Shown: positions 34,009 to 46,708, counted from the first letter of the stretch. The stretch: 64,000 bases of DNA from Cryptomeria japonica (GCF_030272615.1 NC_081406.1:236201922-236265921); one strand, 5' to 3'. Numbers and translations are program-made. Notes: a model not told the origin generated them from the letters alone.

Positions 34009-34389
34009 TGTTAGAGTATTTGGGTATTTACTTGATTAATTAAACATTATTTGTTTAATTATTTAAGTTCCCTTTATCTCTTTTACACTTAAGCTAACTT
34101 TAGGTGCATATAATTAATTATTTTAATTAATTATTATGTGCAAATCTAGGTTTTCCCCTTTAGGGTTTCTTAACCTATTAAAGGTTGAGTTCTTTCTTTT
34201 CATTGTATGAAGAAGGATTATTATTGACAATACATTTTGGAGATTATTGATCTCTCATCTTTTGGAGCATATTTTTGCTATGTATTCTTTCCTTCTGTGA
34301 TTTGCTTCATTCCTTCTCCTTGTAACAGGTTTTTCAGCTTGCAGAGATTGTTTGGGCTCCTGTGGTGTTGTATTTTCTCAACTCCTATA
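34009..34389 (+). repeat. 3' LTR of element F
   Basis: Same length as the 5' LTR and same ends, followed by the TTTGA target copy. Confidence 0.92.
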
Positions 34390-34394
34390 TTTGA

Positions 34395-34484
34395 TTTATC
34401 AATTTATAAAAACAATGGTCTTATTTTATTTATTTTTTAAATAAATACTCAAGTGAAATATAATTTAACTGTCACTAATAATTA
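34395..34484. other. Short AT-rich spacer
   Basis: Non-coding link between element F and repeat R copy c. It contains TTATTTTATTTATTTTTTAA-type simple sequence. Confidence 0.5.
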
Positions 34485-35972
34485 CTAGTCTAGACATTAG
34501 TTATATGCATACTATATTAGCGTGGTCATGTTTCATGAAAATTTTACTCCATGGTTGAATATTTTTATTTTAATATTATAGTGTAGTAATTTGTATACCT
34601 ATACAATTTCACTCTCACTTTGGACTCACTTCGGTTGTTATTCCTAATATTCCCGATTCGTGTTTGATTGAGCTCAGTTTTAGGACTGTTTCTATAATTT
34701 CAATGCAATCCTACTCAACGACCTTTTTCTAGCCTAGAATGTTGCGTCTAGGGCACCTAATGCCCCTCTACAAGTATTTTGGCCCCAAATTTGAAATCAT
34801 AATGGGTAGCTTTGTGAGTAGTGAGAAAGTGTTCCCCAATGTTAGCCTTAACCAAAAATGTGTAAGTTACATAAAAATACAACCCCCTCTCTCATTTGAA
34901 CATATCTATCATATCTCACACATCTATTAAAACTTCAATTCAGCATTCAATCAAGCATATTCAATGCAATTAAGGATTCAAGAATTCAAGTTTTAACAAT
35001 CATGATCAAGTTTTATGTGTTCCTCCATGATGAAAGAAAACATTAAAATCCATCAAGAAACATCAAGCATTGTGTGAGACTTCAAGGCAATGGTTTCATA
35101 TCAAAGGTATATTTATCATTTCAAGAATTTCTAATAAGGTCTTCAACCTTACCTACCAGGGGTAAGCTCTCTTTTCCTCTAAAATTGTTGTAGTGGACGT
35201 GGAAACACCAACATAGGTTTTTGACTTAAGCAATCCCCCATACATCACAACATTTTTCCATCTTTTTGTGTGTGTGGGTAGAGATTCAATGTAACTAAGA
35301 GTTGCAAAATTGCACACTAAATATAGTGACAAACATTCTCAAGCCTCAAACAAGGAAAAATTCCTAGCCTATATCAAATTTCTCTACCTACTAACACTTT
35401 TGGGCTGATTTTTGGAGAGAGGTCTACAAAGCCTCCTAATCCAAAATCTGAAAGTTAATATTGATGAAGATAGCTTTAGACTACTATTCCTTTCTCCATA
35501 ATCTAGCATATTATACTTTAGATTTCTATCATAGGTTCTCCTTTGTCTCCTAGTTCTAGATTTGTACTTTTATGTTGGCTTCTAATTTTATATATACTAT
35601 TAATGTTGAATGTTATCAGTTTCCTATCACTTTACGTAGGTCTTACATATTACATAGTCATAATCATATTTAATCAAGTAAAATAAAAAAGGGAAAAATC
35701 AACCAAAGTGTCCACCTGTCCTTTAGGACTAAAGTTGAACCTAGTTGGTTGTTCCCCAATTAAATGATCAAAATTAGAAATGGTTGAAATGAATAAGTTC
35801 TTGGTTCATGCTAAGACCCCATTTCAACCATATTTTACATATTGAGAAATATGGGTTTGTTAAAGAGACCTCAAAAACTTTTTCTCCTCATATCATAACT
35901 TTGTATGTTGGTGTGGACATCAATAAAAACATGTAGTCGGAAGTGGCTTTTATAGTAATCAATAGGCTTATG
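34485..35972 (+). repeat. Dispersed repeat R, copy c, left part
   Basis: Matches copy d from about 62420 and copy b from 25252. Compared with b, it lacks the segment 26300-27540: the join is at an ACTAT word present on both sides, which suggests deletion by microhomology. It is interrupted at 35972 by element H and resumes at 46011. Confidence 0.85.
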
Positions 35973-36135
35973 TTTTTTATTAGGATAAATAGGTTTTGAG
36001 GGGACCCGAAACCCCTTACAACAGGTTTTCAAGGGACTCAAAACCCTCGGATTTTACCATGATCCAAAACCCGAAACAAACAGCTGCAAAAGATATATCA
36101 AAGATAAACAATAGCCAAAAACAAGTCTAGCAACA

Positions 36136-37393
36136 TGTTAGCAGCAGTCAAGAAGGAATACTGAGAGAGGTAGGTGAATCAGTCATCACCGGATACATTA
36201 AAATTAAACTCCAAAACATAAACTGATAAAATACAACAATAAAAAGATAAGAAAATTAACACCACAACACCAAGATTTTGATGTGGAAAACCCGGTTAAG
36301 GGAAAACCACAGTGGGAACCTACCCATAGTAAGATGATACTTTGTAGTAATATGAGAAAATATTACAATGGGGAATGCACATGCATTCAAGCACACTGCC
36401 TAGAGCTCACTACTCAAAAGATATTTTCCCACAAGGCTACATCCCTCAGGGAAGTCTCACTGACTTACAATATGATTCAGACTACAATTTGGAAGAAATG
36501 AACTGTAATGATAGCATCTACAAATGCTTGATGACAGTTCTAGTTAAACACAATTGTCTACTTTGTAACACCAATCTCACCACAAACTCAACACCAAATA
36601 ACAATGCACTTGTTCACACACAAATATCTCTCTGATAATGCAAACACAAAACCAACACCAAAACTAAGTGAAAAATTCACCTACATATACAATTTGTCAA
36701 CCTTGATAACAAGGTCGGCTAAACCCTCAACCCTCAACTCATAATTACATAAATTACATTACATGATACAAGGATCAACCACCAGACCAATACAATGATT
36801 TACATTACATAGCATGGACCTAATTCAAATTCTCGAATGATCACATCCACCAGAAATCATGCCAAGATAAACTGCAACACGCTACACCACCAAAAATGTT
36901 GTATAACATGAAAATCATCACCGATTGATGAAAACCACCAAAAAATTGCACAAAAATCAATGCGGGTTGCTAAAACAAATAGGACATGACTAGGAAACAC
37001 TAGCAAGCATGTTAGAACCATCACCAATAGTTGCACCAACACCACTTATCAAATCTTCATCGATCAACATCATAAAGCTCAAAACACAACCAATTAGCAA
37101 CTGCCACAAAGAAAGATAACTTGCAGAGCACCAAATTAGGAACCATCTAAAATGAAGATACACAAGATCATGGGAAACAATATCCCAAAATCTCAGTATA
37201 AGATCTAATCACACCGGAATATACAGGAGGAAATACTGAATTCACAAAATAGTTATTAGAATAACCAAACTACAAAACTGGATCAAAAGATCTTCCCAAA
37301 CTCATCGGAATAAGTCACATGATTATGTTGACATCAATGACAACAACATATCCTAGCAACAACAATGAACAACCATATCCAACAACTCCAACA
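36136..37393 (-). repeat. 3' LTR of element C
   Basis: 1258 bp. On the minus strand it begins TGTTGGAGTTG and ends CTGCTAACA. It contains the GGGTTTTCCACATCAAAATC block (about 36270-36291). Confidence 0.93.
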
Positions 37394-37405
37394 ATCTCCC
37401 CCTTT
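37394..37405 (-). other. Polypurine tract of element C
   Basis: Minus strand AAAGGGGGAGAT directly before the 3' LTR. Same sequence as in elements A and B. Confidence 0.85.
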
Positions 37406-37692
37406 GGCATTCTTGGTAACATATGAATGTGAAAAATAGTCAATGCAAAGAAAGAAGATATCACCAACAAACTCCCCCTAAAATCAAGATAGATAATGCA
37501 TTTTTTCACATGGTCTCTCTCCCCCTTTGACAACAATTCCAAAGATCTCCAAAATAGAAACATGAATCTATATCCCCCTAAGACACATAACCAAATCAAC
37601 AGACTACTTCAGTAGAGGATCTGCACCAACTCATCAATCCAAATAAAAGAATAAGGCTCTAAAGTTCACTAGATTGATGCAACTAAATGCAT

Positions 37693-38808
37693 CTAGTTCT
37701 CATCGAGAAGGGTGGATACCCCTAATTTATCTCTCAAGTAAATGAATGTATCTGCAAGCAAAGGATTAGTGAAAGTATCAGCAATTTGTTCCCTTCCAGA
37801 TACATATTCTAGCTTCACCTTCTCTTCACTGAATTGCTCTCTCAAATAATTATATTTGATTGATATATGCTTAGTCTTTGAATGATGCACCATATTCTTT
37901 GACATGTTTATAGCACTAAAGTTATCATAGTATATAACAGTAGGCTCATCATGGATAACTCTGACATCTTTTAATATTTTCTCCATCCAAACTATTTGAG
38001 TGCAATTACTAGCAGCAACAATGTACTCAGGTTCAACAGTAGCTAAGGATATTGAATCTTGTTTCTTGCTAGCCCATGAAAGCAATTTCTTACCTAAAAA
38101 GAATGATCCACTGATAGTACTCTTTTGGTCATCAACATCACTAGCCCAATCTGCATCAGTATAGGCTCACAACATGAAATTATCACTCTTCGGATACCAT
38201 AAGCCATAATCCATGGTTCCCTTTAGATATATGAATATCCTCTTAACATCAGTAACATGACTTTTCTTTGGATCAACTTGATATCTAGCAACCATACACA
38301 CAACATGCATAATATTAGGCCTAGTCTTGGTAAGATATACCAGTCCACAGATCATAGATTTATACAAACTTTGATTAACTTTCGGAGATTCATCATTTTT
38401 GTACAATTTACAACTAATGACCATAGGAGTTCCATCATCTAGTCCAAACTTCTTCAGCTGTTCCTTCACATACTTGGTTTGAGATATAAAGATACCTTTT
38501 CCTATCTATGCAATCTGCAAACCTAAGAAAAACTTCATCTCACCAATCATAGACATCTCAAATTCTTTCTACATATCACCAGCAAACTTCATACTCATAT
38601 CATCATCACCACCAAGGATAATGTCATTGGCAAGGACTTTAACAATTAGAATGTTATCATTTTCAATCTTAAAGTACAGATTATTGTTAGCAGGACCTTT
38701 AGTAAACCCCAATTTCAACAAGTATTTGTCTAATCTGGTAGACCAGACTCTAGGAGCTTGTTTCAATCCATAAAGTGATTTCTTCAACTTGGGTGAACTC
38801 ACAATGTT
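37693..38808 (-). pseudogene. Copia pol, reverse transcriptase C-terminal part and RNase H (element C)
   Basis: Reads on the minus strand from the KSLYGLKQAP motif, through the RT palm, to RNase H. The catalytic FVDD-type motif has decayed to LANDIILGG, losing one Asp. RNase H retains YTDADWA, a changed ATVEPEY (usually S-AEAEY), YYDN and KHISIKYNYLRE. The terminal TKPL reads TNPL. An in-frame stop lies at about 38167. The upstream half of the reverse transcriptase lies beyond element I, at 39771 onward. Non-functional. Confidence 0.85.
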
Positions 38809-39764
38809 GGTTCCCGCTTTTTGGTACATCCTGTTTTTTGTTGAAATCATACATTTTTTAGAAAATATAATGATTTAAGATTTAAGAGGTCCCATTTGAA
38901 GTAATTAATTGAAGATAGTTAGATCAAAGGCTCTTAGATCAAAATTTATTAGATAGAACCTCTCTACTTCTAAATCATACTTGCAATGGAGTCTCCTTTG
39001 CATCTATCAAATGTTGATAAAAAACCAATTTTACATTAGCTTTTGGGGGGTCAAATGACTTCATTTAGAAGTGTTATTTTTTAAGTATTTAGTCACTATT
39101 ATAAGCTTTCCAAATAGTATAATTTTAAATATATTTAATTTCATTAATATATTTTTATTTTATTTTTTATGAATGTAGGTTTTTTTGCCAAACATGAACT
39201 TCTTTGTTCAATGCATTGGGAAAAATAGTAAACTAATTCAAAAAAATTCTAAAAAAATATCTATGCACTAGGTATTGATGTCTTCTTTGTAAAAAAAAAA
39301 ATAATTAAATTTTGATATATATAGAATAAGTTGTGTCCTCAAACATACACCTATATCTAAATTATAATTAATCAAACTTCAAAACTTAATAAAATGATAA
39401 ATATTCAACATAAAACTATCAAACCAACTACATGCCCTAGGTATTGATGTTACAAACCAAAATTCAAAACAATTAAGTTTTTATCATTTATAGAAAAAAA
39501 CTATGTGTTTCGGGATGCACATCACTCTTAAAAAATGTTGTTTGCTATAAAAAAACTACTTTTTGAGGGAGATAGAAAAATCTATAAAATTTTCTTCAAA
39601 ACAAATTGAAAAATATATATTTAAAATCTACAAACAAGATATTACAAATCACTAGTTTACATCATCTTCAAATTCTTAAGAGTTTAAAGTTATAGGTGTC
39701 AGAAAGTGAAGGTTTTTTTCAAAATGTTCATCTAAGTGTCAAAGTTGGTCAAAAAGTGGGAACC
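38809..39764. mobile_element. Terminal-inverted-repeat element I (MITE-like)
   Basis: 956 bp splitting the reverse-transcriptase frame of element C. Ends are inverted repeats: GGTTCCCGCTTTTTG on the left and the complement of GGTTCCCACTTTTTG on the right (14 of 15). Flanking AATGTT (38803-38808) and AATATT (39765-39770) look like a 6-bp duplication with one change. Removing the insert and one copy rejoins the copia frame. No transposase coding is present; the interior is AT-rich. Superfamily not assigned. Confidence 0.78.
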
Positions 39765-39770
39765 AATATT

Positions 39771-40160
39771 TGAGTTCATACATACCATGTCTCCATCATC
39801 TAACAGTAAAAATCCGTTAGGTTGCTCAATGTAAACCTCTTCCTTTATATCACAATTCAAAAATGCAGATTTGACATCCATCTGATAAACCTTGAAATAT
39901 TTATAAGAAGCATAAGCAAGTAACAATCTGACAGCTTCAATTTTGGAAACTCGAGCAAAAGTAATCAAACATACTTCTTCTATAGCTAACCTTCTTCTAG
40001 TAATCACACTTTTATTCACCAATAATCTGATTCTCATAATGATTCAATTTAGCATACCTCGAAGTCTTCTGTTTGTTCTGATCCTCAGGTTCCTGCACAT
40101 CTTCACCAGTAGCAGAAGCATCCGGATTAACAGTGTCTACCAGATCATTCTGCTTAGGCT
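39771..40160 (-). pseudogene. Copia pol, reverse transcriptase N-terminal part (element C)
   Basis: Minus-strand fragment containing YQMDVKSAFLNCDIKEEVYI and EQPNGF, the first conserved blocks of copia reverse transcriptase. It joins to 38808 across element I. The upstream KARLV-type region is damaged by stops and a shift. Confidence 0.85.
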
Positions 40161-40167
40161 CTTTAGG

Positions 40168-40960
40168 CTAAATAGGAGCTAAAACAATATGTTGACCATC
40201 ATCATAAGCTCTAATCTCTTTTCCAAGGTTATCATCCACCTTCACATTTGCACTCTCAACTATCTTTCTTTGTCTCTTTTTATAGCAATGGTAGGCTTTT
40301 CTCTTTGTAGAATATCCCAAAAAGACACCATCACTTCTAGCATCAAACTTTCCAATATCCTCATCTCTCTTGGTATGACATTTTCTACCAAAAACTTTGA
40401 AATATTTCACAGTAGGAACATGACCAAACGAGAGCTCATAAGGGGTCTTATCGGTATTACCTTTGATATTAACTATGCTAAATGTATAGACTACGGTCCT
40501 AATAGCTTCTCTCTAGTAGATTGTTAGAACATTTCCTTCAGTCAACATAGTTATTGCAACATCCAAAATAGTATGGTTCTTCCTCTCAACAATTCCATTC
40601 TTTTGTGGGGTTCTAGGAGTAGATAGTTGTCTTCTGATTCCATGCATCTCATTGAATGAATTGAACTCATTGAAATAAAATTCTTCACCTCTATCAGATC
40701 TCAGACACTTCAGCTTCAATCCGAACTCAATTTAAACTTTATCTTTGAATATCTTAAATTTCTCAAATGCTTCTAATTTTTCCTTCAAGAAGACAACCCA
40801 CATCATCCTAGAATAATCATCAATTAGTAGCATAAAGTATCTATCACCCTATACACTTCTAAAATTTGTAGCTCCACATAGGTCAGTATGCACAAGATCT
40901 AGCAATCCATTATATGTATACTATTTAGTCTTGAAAGAAATATTTGTTTGCTTACCCAAC
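40168..40960 (-). pseudogene. Copia integrase (element C)
   Basis: Contains KCLRSDRGEEF, TPQKNGIVERKN (carrying the catalytic Glu) and, downstream, the FKVFGRKCH and DGVFLGYS motifs that mark the copia integrase C-terminal side. It has several stops between about 40410 and 40513 and around 40730 and 40925. Inactive remnant. Confidence 0.85.
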
Positions 40961-42592
40961 TAACACTCCTTACATATCAGATTAATAGGTTTAACAATCT
41001 TAGGAAGATCTCTAACAGCTTGTGTGGAACTGATCTTAATCAATGAAACAAAGTTTAAATGACACATCCTCCTATGCCACAACCAACTCTTATTTGTCTT
41101 AGCAATCAAACAACTTTTCTCACCAGCATTCAAATGAAAAATTCTACCTTTAGTCTTAGTCCCACATGTAATCTCTATACCAGAGGCATTTAAGATCTTG
41201 CATTTTCCATCCTTAAATTGTAGATCATAACCCTTATCAACAATCTGTCCAACACTCAAAAGATTGTGCTTAAAAACTTCAACATACAAGACATCATCAG
41301 TGTTATGCTTACCATCAAAAGAAATAGAACCTCTCCCATGCATCACACAGGCTTTGTCATCTCCAAATCTAACTATTCCACCATCATACCTTTCCATGCT
41401 TACAAATTTTCTTCTATCATCGGTCATATGATGTGAACAACCATTGTCAATCACCCATTCACCCTTTTCTTCTACCTTACTAGCCAAAGCTTTCTCCTCA
41501 ACAAAACAACTCGTAGAATCAATATGTAGAGGTCTATCTTCTTTAATAGCAATAAACACAACTTGATCTCTTTCTGATTCATCATTTGTAACACCTTCAT
41601 CTGTAGCATAATAACAATTCTTTTGGTTTCTAAACTTCCAGTTAGACTTATAAGGCTTATCATACTTCTCATGCTTCTCATAGCTATCATTTCTATCATG
41701 CTTATTAAACATATCATGTCTATCATACTTAGCCATTCTCTCTGGGTATCTAGAAGCAAAATGTCCAATCTTATTACAAGAAAAAAAATTCAAGGGCGAT
41801 TTCCCATCATACTTACCTCCACCTTTAGGAAATCTTTGGGCAATCAATGCTTCAAGCTCATCAAGCTCTTTTCTTTCTCTGCTATTTCTCCCCTTTCTCT
41901 TTCTTATTTGGACATCCTACACTCATTAGGATCATATTTCTTTTCACCAGGTATAGATGTTGATACTTTAAATGTAGTATCAGACTTTCCATGTGATTCT
42001 CCGAATTCACTCAGCTCAAATGCAGCAAGTTTTCCAGCCAACACATCTCTTGTCGTTGTAGTCACACTCTAGATCTCATCAATAGTAACAACCTTATGTT
42101 TATAAGAAGGAGGCAAAGATCTCAGCACCTTAGCAACAATATCATCTTCCTCAATCTTTCCACCTGCACACTTGATAACAAGAACAAGTTCATTCACCTT
42201 AGCCATGTATGAATGTATGTTCTCATCATCTCCCATATTCAATGTATCATACTTTCCTTTCAAACTCTGCCACTCAGCAACTTTCACTTGACTATCACCT
42301 TCATATAGGATCTCAAGCTTCTCCCACATCTAAGTCCCATGAAATTTGTTATTTCAGAATCTATCAGGGCACCAAGCAATGCTTTCATTGCTATGATGTT
42401 ATATTCTTCTTCCTTAACCTCATAAGGAGTAGATGGTCCATTCTGAGGAGAAACATAGACATTCTTAGTAATCTTCCATTAATCCTCTCCAAGACATTTC
42501 AAGTGCACCTCCATTCGCCTCTTCCATATAGTATAGTTACTTCCATCAAACCTCAGACTATCCTTTTTTAAAAGATTACATTGAGCTGTCAT
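40960..42592 (-). pseudogene. Copia gag and protease (element C)
   Basis: Starts at an ATG at 42590-42592 soon after the primer-binding site, with the N-terminal LRFDGSNYTIWKRRM motif. It continues through the UBN2-type Gag core (EKLEILYEGDSQVKVAEW...), broken by a stop near 42330 and a shift near 41850-42070. Next comes a zinc knuckle (FSCNKIGHFASRYPE, last Cys lost), a protease in which the usual DSG reads DNG (WVIDNGCSHHMT), and the WLWHRRMCHLNF pre-integrase motif. Not functional. Confidence 0.87.
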
Positions 42593-42634
42593 CCTAGATC
42601 TCCTCAAGTGATTAAGCTTCTACTAGAGGATCTA

Positions 42635-42646
42635 GCTCTGATACCA
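42635..42646 (-). other. Primer-binding site, initiator tRNA-Met type (C)
   Basis: Minus strand TGGTATCAGAGC, two bases after the 5' LTR end. Confidence 0.94.
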
Positions 42647-42648
42647 AT

Positions 42649-43920
42649 TGTTAGCAGTAGTCAAGAAGAGAGATTAAGAGGGGGCGGGGGGGTGAATCAG
42701 TCTTTACTGGATACAGAAAAATTAAACTCCAAAACATAAACTGATAAACTACAACAATAAATAGATAAGAAAATTAACACCACAACACACAACACAAATA
42801 TTTTGATGTCAAAAACTCGGTTAAGGTAAAAACCATGTTGGGAACCTACCCAGAGTAAGATGATACTCTGTAGTACTATGTGAAAATATTACAATGAGAA
42901 ATGCACATGCATTTAGGAAGACTACCTAGAGATCAGTGCTCAAAAGATATTTGCCTGAAAGGCTAAAACCCTTAGGGAAGTCTCACTTACTTACAATATG
43001 ATTCAGACTACAATCCAGAAGAAATGAACTACAATGATAGAATCTACAAATGCCTCATGACAGTTCCGGTCAAGCACAATTGTCTTTTCTGCAACACCAA
43101 TCTCAGCACAAACTCAACACTAGAGGATAAATCACTTGTTCACACACAAATCTCTCTCTGATAATGCAGACACAAAACTGACACCAAAACTAAGTAAATA
43201 AGTCACCTATATATACAATTCATCAACTTTAATAACAAGATCGGCTAAACCCTCAACTCTCAACTCATAATTTAAAAAAATTACATTACACGATACAAGG
43301 ATCAACCACCGGATCAATACAATAATTTACACTACATACCATGGACCTCATTAAAATTCCCAAGTCATCACATCCACCAAAAATTATGCCAAGATCAACT
43401 GCAACATGCTACACCACCAGAAAAATACCACATAACATGAAAATCATCACCGGTTGATGAAAACTACTAAAACATTGCACAACGATCAATGTGGATGGCC
43501 AAAAAAAATAGGACACGGCTAGGAAACACCAGCAAGAATGTTAGAATCATGACCAACATCTGCACCAACACCACTTATCAAATCTTCATCGATCAGCATT
43601 AGAAAGCTTAGAACATAACCAACCAACAATTGCCATGAAGAAAGATAACTTGCGGAGCACCAAATCATAAAAAATATGAAATGAAGATACATAAGATCAT
43701 CTCAAATAATATCATAAAACCTCAGTACAAGATTTGATCACACCAGAATATACTAGAGGAAATACTGGATTCTACAAAACAGTGATCAACACAACCAAAC
43801 TATAAAACCGGATTAGAAGATCTTCCCAAACTCACCAGAATAAGTCATAGGAATATGTTGACATCAATGACAACATACCCTATCAACAACAATGAACAAT
43901 CATATCCGACAACTCCAACA
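42649..43920 (-). repeat. 5' LTR of element C
   Basis: 1272 bp, paired with 36136-37393. A TATA-like TATATATAGG on the minus strand lies at 43206-43215. A G-rich run GGGGGCGGGGGGGTGAATCA (plus strand, near 42680) is the complement of the C-run near copia LTR ends. Confidence 0.93.
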
Positions 43921-46598
43921 CAACAGAGATAAATCAATGAAACCTAGCTGAAATAGGAAGCAGCTAAAGCCAATAACTAGCATAGGGGTTTTATCAAGGC
44001 TCCCTTAACCTTCAACAGAAACCAAGGGTTTTTCCAAGCACCCATAACCTAATTAATGGGTTTTACAAGGCTCCTACAACTAGAATTGGGTTTTAAATTG
44101 GCTCCCACAACCATCAACATTTTGGGTTTTGAAAGGGCTTCCAAAACCCACATAAAAAGGGATTTATGGGCTCCCAAAACCTGTAATAGAATCTCGAGGC
44201 CATAACCAAAGCCTGGTCCTAACCAAAAACAAAAAATCACCAAACTAAACCATTGAAAACTATCAGCATCCATCCTATCCCTAATAAAAGCAAAAAACAT
44301 ATGGATTTTCCAAGCTCCCTCAACCCTAAAGACAGTGGGTTTTTTAAGGCTCGCACAACCTAAAACCATGGGTTTTTTAGAGGCTCCCTTAACTTTTCTC
44401 TTGAGAACGAGTAAGGTAGCACACAAAACTTCTCCAAAATCACCACCTCCATAGGTGAGAAAGGAGAAAGGCCATTAATAAGATTATCCATAGCTTCCAA
44501 GCAACCAAGAAATAGGGCCTCCTCAAAGTCCCCACAACATCTCCCAGCCACAAACATAGCACCCAAATCCACCTCAAAAGAAGAAAGGTAACCTCCAGCA
44601 CCATCCACCCTAATAGGAAGAACTAGAGAAATAGGAGGAAGTTGAGAAAGACACAAGAAGGCCAGCCATAGACATAACGGGGGTGGAAAAAATACAAAAA
44701 AAAAAAACCACGCCCACCATAAACCAAACCTTTGGGTTTTTACCAGGACCTGAGAACCTCTTGAAAATAACAAAACAAGGGGGAATGAAGGCAACCTCAC
44801 CGAGAAAGGTCAATTGCAGCAGCTGGAAAGCTCCTTAAAAACCATCTCCCCACCTCTATAGGAAAGAGGACCACCTCAATAAGCTTGAAGAAAGCACAAA
44901 CTAGCTTCCTAGAACCCCCATTCACTGCCAAAAAGCACAACATTAGATAGGCATGAAAGAACAAGTGCAAAGCCTGAGGAGATTTGGAAACCCCAAAACT
45001 ACAACATCCTCCCTTCCTCAGAACCCACAAAAAAATACCATGACCCTACCCACAGAAGAGGAAAAGGACGAAACCACCCCCATCACCGAGGAAAGCCCCA
45101 GGACAAAAGATCATAGGTCACCCACCCATCAACACCCAAAAACTTGTGACATGAGAGAGCCCAATGTTGAGGAACAAAACAGAGCCCCCACAGGAAAACC
45201 CACATCCATCCTCACAACTAGCTACGAAAGCTTCAATAGCCTCCCACCATCTCCCGCCATCAAAAACTAGAGCATTAGTCTCCACCTCAATAACAGAAAG
45301 GTTATCTCCAATACCCACCATCTCAACCTCAATAAAAGATAGGGCCACCTCAATAGGAAGAACTGGAAATAACCCAGAATACCAGGAATAGAGAGACACA
45401 CAGGGTAAAACCAACAACAATGCATAAGGCCCCCTATAGCCCCAAAGCCCAAAACCAAAATGGAAGGAAACCCAATAAAGCATCAATCATAGGGGGAGAA
45501 AAACCTTTTTCTATAAAGACCACTCCACCTGGATCCCAAATACACCTACCACACCCACTCATGAGCATCACATCCCCGTCCACATTCATAGCTTCAACCA
45601 CCTTTGCAACATCATCTTCCTCACAAGAAACCCTACCCCCTATGCTGGAATATAAAAAACCACCATCACGAACCACAACTACAAAGAGAAAGTGAGGGAA
45701 CAACACACATGGGAAGCCACAGCCATGAGGGGTCATCAGTAAGCCAAGAACAACCACCACAATCAACATTCCCCATAAAAGAACAAAACAAACCAGCCAA
45801 AACAAGGGCTCCTACCATCCACAAAGCTTTCCAACCAAGCCACAAGGAATAAGAAAGAAGGGTGGCCAATGCACAAATCGGCCACCAACACTCCCCTCAC
45901 CATCTGAATCCTCCTCACCATCTTCAACAACAACTTCCCCTGCAACCCTATCCTTTGCTGCATCTCACACACGCAACGTCATTTCAAATTTTTCCAAGCT
46001 TGTTTTCTATATCAATAGCCTTATGTTACTTTTATATGTTACTAAATTTTCTGTTAATGTCAACCAATATAATCACAAATAGAAAATCTAAGCTAAAGTT
46101 CCTATATCATATATATAGTGAAGTTGGGATTGAATAACCTATCTAACTCTACAATAGTCTGTGTTATATAATATTTAATACTTATATTATATGGTTGCTT
46201 TGATCATGATAATTAATAATCAATATCATAAATAAAATATAACTAAGATATTACATTTGACTTCCTAAAGAATTGAACTACTCAATTATGTATTGAAATA
46301 TTTAAATAATGGTGTACAAAGTAAATTCATGATTTCATGTATAGTTATTGGGATTGATGTGGTGTTCAAGATATTCAAGTGTATGGATCACTTGATTAGC
46401 TTCTAATTTATTAATGTCCACTAAATTGATAAATTATAAACTCATAAATTATATAAGGTTAAAGGTTCTTGTAATAATTGGATGTATTATTTGTATCTTA
46501 TAGATGCAAATGGATAGAAAGAAATCCACTTATAGAGAATTAATTTGTCATCCTTCATTTTATACTAACTATTAAGCTATTTAATGATGAATATTAAA

Positions 46599-46708
46599 CA
46601 GGTAGGTGAGTTGGCTTGGGTTGTGGGTTTGCTACCCACAGGTCTCGGGTTCAACTCACTCCTAGTTTTAAGAGGGGGGACTTCTTGCGGGCTATGGATC
46701 CTACTCAC
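46599..46708 (+). mobile_element. tRNA-derived SINE-like insertion (copy in R-c, 3' truncated)
   Basis: Better preserved head than at 28599. Box A-like TAGGTGAGTTGG (46602-46613), an arm GTGGGTTTGCTACCCAC with a 6-bp stem, and box B-like GGTTCAACTC (46648-46657). The 5' flank AATGATGAATATTAAA (46583-46598) is the target duplication. The 3' end was lost in a deletion that joins the body to flanking R sequence. Confidence 0.65.

Larger units (their letters stand above)
31658..34389 (+). mobile_element. Short non-coding LTR retrotransposon F
   Basis: 2732 bp with two 381-bp LTRs (31658-32038 and 34009-34389), about 15 mismatches apart by eye. It has a primer-binding site directly abutting the 5' LTR, a G-run polypurine tract before the 3' LTR, and an exact TTTGA duplication (31653-31657 and 34390-34394). 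LTR ends are TG...TA rather than TG...CA. The 1.97-kb interior encodes no gag or pol. It is a small non-autonomous element, larger than classical TRIMs. Confidence 0.92.
36136..43920 (-). mobile_element. Ty1/copia retrotransposon C, degenerate
   Basis: 7785 bp, minus strand, LTRs 36136-37393 (3') and 42649-43920 (5'). It has an exact CAACA duplication (36131-36135 and 43921-43925), a primer-binding site and a polypurine tract. Coding order on the minus strand is gag, protease, integrase, reverse transcriptase, RNase H, which is the copia order. It carries many stops and shifts, and a 956-bp terminal-inverted-repeat element (I) in the reverse-transcriptase region. It lies inside element H. Confidence 0.94.
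35973..46010 (-). mobile_element. Poly(A)-ended retroposon H (interrupted by element C)
   Basis: Inserted in repeat R copy c. The flanks are ATCAATAGGCTTATG (35958-35972) and ATCAATAGCCTTATG (46011-46025), a 15-bp duplication with one mismatch. The plus-strand left end is TTTTTTATTAGG, so on the minus strand the element ends ...CCTAATAAAAAA, as expected of a LINE-type or other poly(A) retroposon. Without the copia element C inside it, it is about 2.25 kb. Its minus strand repeats GGTTTTGGGAGCC-like phrases near 44030-44400. Long frames overlap on both strands at 44049-46137 but none shows reverse transcriptase or endonuclease motifs, so it is probably a non-autonomous or 3'-truncated retroposon. 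Uncertain class. Confidence 0.65.

Noticed and set aside
44049-46137. Many overlapping frames on both strands inside element H
   Set aside because: Composition effect of a C/A-rich plus strand; no reverse transcriptase, endonuclease or other motif found.
46599-46660. A true tRNA gene
   Set aside because: Acceptor and D arms do not close and the head is followed by a SINE-like body with an A-rich end in the other copy.
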